From Silene latifolia (lineage: Eukaryota > Streptophyta > Magnoliopsida > Caryophyllales > Caryophyllaceae), in NCBI RefSeq assembly GCF_048544455.1, contig NC_133530.1, positions 18,467,748-18,531,747 on the forward strand: a stretch of DNA of 64,000 nucleotides, read 5' to 3'. Positions 59,338-64,000 of the stretch are shown here, in pieces. Made by a program: the position numbers and the translations under genes. The notes under the pieces were generated by a model. That model searched no databases. It had not been told where the DNA came from and was given only the letters and a program-made list of their open reading frames with translations. The first letter of the stretch is position 1. The number at the start of each line of letters is the position of its first letter.

Positions 59338-59406
59338 TACTTTACAATAAAATAACTCTCCCCTTAATTTGCGTGCCCTTTTGAAAGGGGAGAGTTATAA
59401 TGAATA
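59338..59406. repeat. Stem-loop repeat, copy 1
   Basis: A 14-bp perfect stem ATAACTCTCCCCTT (59352-59365) with its complement at 59385-59398 and a 19-base loop. About 70 bp are identical to 61202-61271. Confidence 0.8.
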
Positions 59407-59759
59407 AGAGAGAGTAATTAAAAGGCTGCCCTAAAATGACAAATAAACGCCACCTAGACAAAGCCACGTAGGATCCAAAAAACCACCTAGATTAAAATTT
59501 AATGTGGTGTTGCATATTTTTAATGTGACATGGCTAATTAATGTGACATGGATTATCAATTTATTATTACATGACATTAATTTAAATCATTTATCTATAA
59601 ATTAATTTAATTCACTTATATTTATAATATTAAAGGATATTATCATTATTATTAAATTAACTTTGTATATTAAATATATTGTCTTCCAAAATTTATATAA
59701 CCCTTACAAATTTACATCAAATTTCATAATTTATAAATAATATTGACATTTTAATTGAA
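59407..59759. other. AT-rich DNA, nothing recognised
   Basis: Contains GCCACCTAGACAAAGCCACGTAGG-type motifs over 59450-59475 that are common in plant non-coding repeats, possibly Helitron-derived, but no termini are found. Confidence 0.3.
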
Positions 59760-60185
59760 ATTTTTGTAATAAAACATGTTAATAAATTTCATAATTTATA
59801 ATTAAAATTGAAATTTTTGTAATAAAATATGTTAAGGAATTAATTAAACCTCTTCATATTACTAAACACTCATCATTATTAACATTTTCCTATTTAATTC
59901 ATTGTTTTTAAAATTTTTGTAATAAAGCCTGTTAATAAATTAATTAAACCTCTTCATATTACTGAACACCCATCATTATTAACATTTTCCTATTTAATTT
60001 TTTTTAATTAAACATGGTAATAAATTGATTAAAACTCTTCATAATACTTAACACACAATAAATTAATTAAAAGTTTTTCCTATTTAATTAATTTTTGTAA
60101 TATAATATGTTAATAATTTTATTAAAACTCCTTATATTACTCAACACCCATAATTTTCATTAACATTTTGTCCTATTTAATTCAT
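59760..60185. repeat. Degenerate tandem repeat of about 100 bp, 4-5 copies
   Basis: The series TTTTTGTAATAAA, TGTTAATAAATT, AACCTCTTCATATTACT and CATTATTAACATTTTCC recurs from about 59764, 59814, 59917, 60010 and 60094 with substitutions and gaps. Confidence 0.6.
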
Positions 60186-61073
60186 CTCTTGAGGTCCTCG
60201 GCAATCAATTATCTAATTCAATAATACCACAAAATAGATTAAAAATTAAATAAAAATATGGGAATTTATGGTTGTGTAATGGCTATAAAACCTATAAAAC
60301 CTATAATAGTTTCTATTCACTTTATTTATTTAAAATATGCCCATTTGTCATCATGAGTTTCTAAGTTGTGGATTGTATTTTATGGTTTAATTTATTTATT
60401 TGATTATATTGATTATATTGAGTATATTGATTATTATTGTTGAGTATTGTTGTTGTTGTTGCTGTTGTTGTGTCCAATAAAGTATATTTTAATTTATTAT
60501 GTTGTTGGTTTATGAATTGTTTGCTTTATATTTGAATTTATGTTTTTCAGTTGGTTTAATTTAAGTGACTTACATGTGACAATGTTTTGATTCGTTTGTC
60601 AAGTTTTTGCCAGGTTGATGTTTTATCTTTTGATCAATGTATTTTTTATATAACTTTAAAGCACCATGAAACGTATGTGAATGCAGATAAGGCAAACCAT
60701 CACGTGGGTAATCTGAAGAGGGAAGAAATACAAAATGCACGAAACTGAGGTAAAATTAAAGGTAAAAAAATATAAGGTAGAAACTGATAAGTAATGGATG
60801 ATTGTTGATCTCAAAATAGAAGTCTATAATATTTCTTTTAAGTTGTTATTAAACGTATGTTGTGGTGTAATTTTACTATTATACTTTTCCGATCAACCTA
60901 TTTGAATTTGTATTTTTGTATTCACAAGTATAATCATCTATAACATATATTTTTCATTTTCATTTTATATGAACTATTATCAAGGCATGTAATAAAAGGA
61001 AGCGAAAGTGAACCTTCGGGTAAATATTAAATAGTGTGATTTCTAAATTCTACTTCGTATGTTTTTAAGTTTA
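60186..61073. other. AT-rich DNA, nothing recognised
   Basis: No coding frame or RNA gene seen. A short (TTG)n run occurs near 60445-60470. Confidence 0.5.
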
Positions 61074-61166
61074 TCTTATTTTAATCACCTTACCCCACAA
61101 CAATACTTATTTTAATCATCTTACCTCACAACAATACTTATTTTAATCATCTTACCCCACAATAAT
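61074..61166. repeat. 31-bp minisatellite, three copies
   Basis: Unit ACTTATTTTAATCATCTTAC plus CCCACAACAAT at 61074, 61105 and 61136, differing at a few bases. Confidence 0.85.
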
Positions 61167-61281
61167 ACCCCCCCTCTCTCCAATTACCTTACACTACCAC
61201 AATACTTTACAATAAAATAACTCTCCCCTTAATTTGCGTGCCCTTTTGAAAGGGGAGAGTTATAATGAATAGGGGGAGTAT
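61164..61281. mobile_element. MITE-like palindromic element with stem-loop repeat copy 2
   Basis: Ends ATACCCCCCC and, as complement, ATACTCCCCC. The interior holds the same 14-bp stem (61217-61230 and 61250-61263) as at 59352. No clear target duplication. Confidence 0.5.
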
Positions 61282-61288
61282 ATTTTAT

Positions 61289-61725
61289 TGGAGTTCCTCG
61301 ATCGAGAGCTTTAATTGCTCGATCGAGTACATTAGCTGGAGAAGACCTCGATCGAGTGGTCTGAATCCACTCGATCGAGAGGTTTGCTATCTTATGCGGG
61401 CTTTAGTAACCCGTGTTGGTTTATTTTGTTAAGTATTTTCGCTCCCATATATAAGGGAGTCGAGATTAGGTTAATAAACATCTTTTATACATCCTTTTTT
61501 ACACTTAACACTTCTCTTAATTACTTTTGCTGCTTAATCTCTAAAACCTTTTGCTCTGCTCTTCGGATTGTTCTTTACGTCGGATTCTCTAAGATTGTAA
61601 TCATTCTTCTACTCTTAATCTTAATACTTTCTTTGCATTAATCTTTCGTTCTTTCGTTATTTACTCTTGCCCTAGTTTGTTTATGTTTGATTGTTATTAT
61701 TTCATTATGTCTTTTATTAGCATGC

Positions 61726-61760
<35 letters not shown>

Positions 61761-62384
61761 GTTGACACCATTAATAACATGAGTAGCTAATTCTTTATAT
61801 GTTAGGATTAGGGAATCCATGGTAGGATTGTGACGATGTAGCGAATAGGCTAGATAATTTACATGTGAGAATCTGTCCCCATAGCAATATAACTGTAACA
61901 CCAATTTAGTTGAGTGCACGCTCTAAATTACATTAATCTGGTTAACTTTACTCCTGGATCGGAAGATTGGAATAAATAGACCTGCTATGAACAGTGGACT
62001 ACCCTAATGAGGACGGAAGTTAAGTTAGTGAAAATCTAGGATAGAAAATGGACCGGAAGGACCTTTCCCTTATCCCCCTCACAGTAGATTGTCTAGGCTA
62101 ATTGCAACTGAGTCAATTGACTACAACGGTGAACCGAAATCCTGGCATACTCTCTTATTTGATCACTCTTATCGTATTTTCTCACTTTTATTGCTCTTGC
62201 TTAATTTCTCTTTCCTTTAATCTTTTAGTAGTTTAGAAATCAAAATCAAAACCCCCATATTGTGACTTAAATAGATGGACCTTTAGACATATATCTTGCC
62301 TCCCTGTGGAGAATCGACCCTACTTATCACTAGCTTCCGTTAGTATATTTAGGTTTATTTTTGATACACAAAACGACAGTATCA
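61289..62384 (+). repeat. Probable solo LTR of a gypsy element
   Basis: Starts TGGAGTTC and ends GTATCA. It has four CTCGATCGAG palindromes within 61295-61380, a TATATAAG box near 61447, a (TTA)n run at 61726-61760, and a 3' part (CCTCCCTGTGGAGAATCGACC near 62303) typical of Athila/Tat LTR ends. No PBS follows and no flanking 5-bp repeat was found, so the limits are uncertain. Confidence 0.45.
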
Positions 62385-62650
62385 ACATCCTATGATTATG
62401 TCAATAGAGTAAGCTAAGATGCTACGTTATACTAGAATAAAATCGAAAATTTTCCATTGTTTAGCCCCTTAAATGCCCCACGGTTTAGAATGTCAACTAA
62501 AAGATCCTATGATTATGTCAATGTCAATGTTCACACACATTATGGAGAAGAAGATAACAAAACCCGAAGATGAAAATGAAAAAGACCCCATATTTACAAA
62601 ATTCGTCACTAAATCTAAAGCGAAAAAGAGATAAAATGTGAGTGTAATAC
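62385..62650. other. Remnant next to B3 exon 1
   Basis: ATCCTATGATTATGTCAAT occurs twice (62386 and 62505). The part nearest 62650 should be intron 1 of copy E. Nothing else is recognised. Confidence 0.4.
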
Positions 62651-62731
62651 CAATTTTTGTAGGTCGCGACTAGGTTCAAGAATTATCTGGAAGAAGCTTG
62701 GAAAATTATCAGGATGATCATCAACATCCAT
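62651..62731 (-). pseudogene. B3-domain (REM-like) gene copy E, orphan exon 1
   Basis: 27 codons from ATG 62731, with NFPSFFQIILEP followed by a GT donor at 62650-62649. Length and phase are the same as exon 1 of copies B, C and D. No exon 2 to 4 is found further left, where a probable solo LTR and minisatellites lie instead. The copy is therefore a truncated remnant. Confidence 0.75.
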
Positions 62732-62814
62732 GAAGAAATGCCCTTTACCAATTTGTTGAATTTTCTTAAACAAGTTTGACGTTCATTAATCACATATAAA
62801 TATACTCCCTCCAT

Positions 62815-62925
62815 ACCAATCCAAAGGTAACATTGACCAAAATAGCACTAAGATATTCACGTTGCAAAACGTGTCTCGGCAAGTGTGAAAAAGTCAATGT
62901 TACCTTTGGATTGGTATGGAGGGAG
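62815..62925. mobile_element. Stowaway MITE with perfect 33-bp inverted ends
   Basis: 111 bp, ends CTCCCTCCATACCAATCC and its exact complement, identical over 33 bp. TA duplications at 62813-62814 and 62926-62927. Both end sequence and TA target are those of Stowaway (Tc1/mariner) MITEs. It lies 84 bp upstream of the copy E start codon. Confidence 0.9.
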
Positions 62926-62927
62926 TA

Positions 62928-63600
62928 TTATATAATTAATCAATAAAGTAAATAAGAAGACTTTATAATCACTGAAACGTCCACTGTTGAGGAATACATT
63001 CATCAACAGAGCCGTTTTTTTTTTTTTTTATAAACTAGTTGTTGCAAAATGACAAATTTTTTGGGGGCATGACAATTAGAGTGAGACAGATTATAGAGTA
63101 TGACGAACAATGAGACGGTTTATTTTTGTAAAAAAATTATTCATTTAATGCTAGTAAATGAGTTCTGTAATTACATAGCGAGGTCATCTCACCATGTAAC
63201 TATGTAAGACGGTGCCACGGTAAAGACTCCGTAGTACTCTTTGCAAGTCTGCAACTTGCAAATGCTTTGGTCTAGGGAGTAATTTTGATGGAATGAGACA
63301 TGAGAGCTTATGAAACGGCAGACTAAACAAAGGCTCAATAAATTGTCATGAAAGTTTCACATTTCACTAACCATGCCCAAGTCGAGATTTGGGTGAATTC
63401 TTTTGGATATACGATTGTTCAGGGGTATACATGTAAAAACGGATCAGATTAGGGTCACAAGTCAGTAAATTTTTAACTCGTAAACAGAACACAGTATTTA
63501 CAACATGATCTGTAAGAAGTTGATATCGTAGAGCAGTTGAGCAGAAGAAGAATACCAGTAATGGAGTTTGACGGATACACCACCGCACAAATTAGACACA
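62928..63600. other. Intergenic DNA, nothing recognised
   Basis: No gene or terminal repeat that I can support; a T-run at about 63015-63030. The right end may include the polyubiquitin 3' untranslated region and terminator. Confidence 0.4.
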
Positions 63601-63783
63601 AATGGCACTTTTATTCATGTAAAAGTCTGTAAACTTATAAGAGATCAATATAACATGTCCATGACTTCAGCAAAAGGAATCTGTCGTCGTATAACAAACG
63701 GGTAATAGTCTAAAAGGCAAATACAAATCCAACATGGGTATAAAGACGCAAGACGAACAGGGTCAAGTAAGAACCCCAAAAGC

Positions 63784-64000
<217 letters not shown>

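Overview
This is nuclear DNA from a flowering plant. The evidence is intron-bearing plant-type B3 (REM-like) genes with GT-AG splice sites, the end of a plant polyubiquitin gene, plant Ty1/copia and Ty3/gypsy retrotransposons, and several MITE classes. The Tat/Retand-like element and the general repeat flavour would suit a eudicot, possibly Caryophyllales, but that placement is inference. Most of the window is transposon; host genes are a minority.

Layout. 1-1861: 5' part of a Ty3/gypsy element (minus strand) inserted in an exon of a B3 gene. 1862-8153: three copies of a two-domain B3 gene. Copy A (plus) is cut by the retroelement, copy B (plus) lacks its second half, and copy C (minus) has a complete four-exon model of 303 residues. 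MITEs and minisatellites lie between them. 8336-9384: a TIR element carrying what looks like the start of a kinesin gene. 9385-11060: small repeats. 11061-21757: a SIRE-like Ty1/copia element (minus) with two gag zinc knuckles, a broken pol and an extra 3' ORF region; its 5' LTR is cut next to the TATA box. 21758-22805: a probable Helitron end and unassigned DNA. 22806-34609: a PIF/Harbinger-like MITE full of simple repeats, split by a complete Tat/Retand-like Ty3/gypsy element at 23018-33775 (566-bp LTRs, archaeal-type RNase H, a 6 x 80-bp tandem repeat, and an antisense gene with its own TATA box and an intron). 34998-36378: B3 copy D (minus), damaged in exon 3.

36726-59337 is the most striking region: a head-to-tail array of a non-autonomous LTR retrotransposon on the minus strand. 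Four LTRs of about 2.63 kb alternate with three full internal regions of about 3.65 kb and one truncated one, so adjacent units share LTRs. Each full internal region has a tRNA-Asp-type primer-binding site and, next to it, one 370-codon ORF coding for an acidic protein of unknown family; no gag or pol was recognised. The right end of the array is deleted.

59338-64000 holds AT-rich DNA with minisatellites, a stem-loop repeat present twice, a probable solo LTR, an orphan first exon of a fifth B3 copy (E), a Stowaway MITE with perfect 33-bp ends, and the last ubiquitin unit of a polyubiquitin gene running off the window.

The B3 copies share exon structure and flanks, so they are a local duplicated family with very different fates: one intact, four broken by insertion, deletion or a short duplication. 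Comparing repeated copies also shows recurrent CGGC/CTA and GCCG/CTAG exchanges that look like systematic sequence errors. Some frameshifts in the transposons may therefore not be real.
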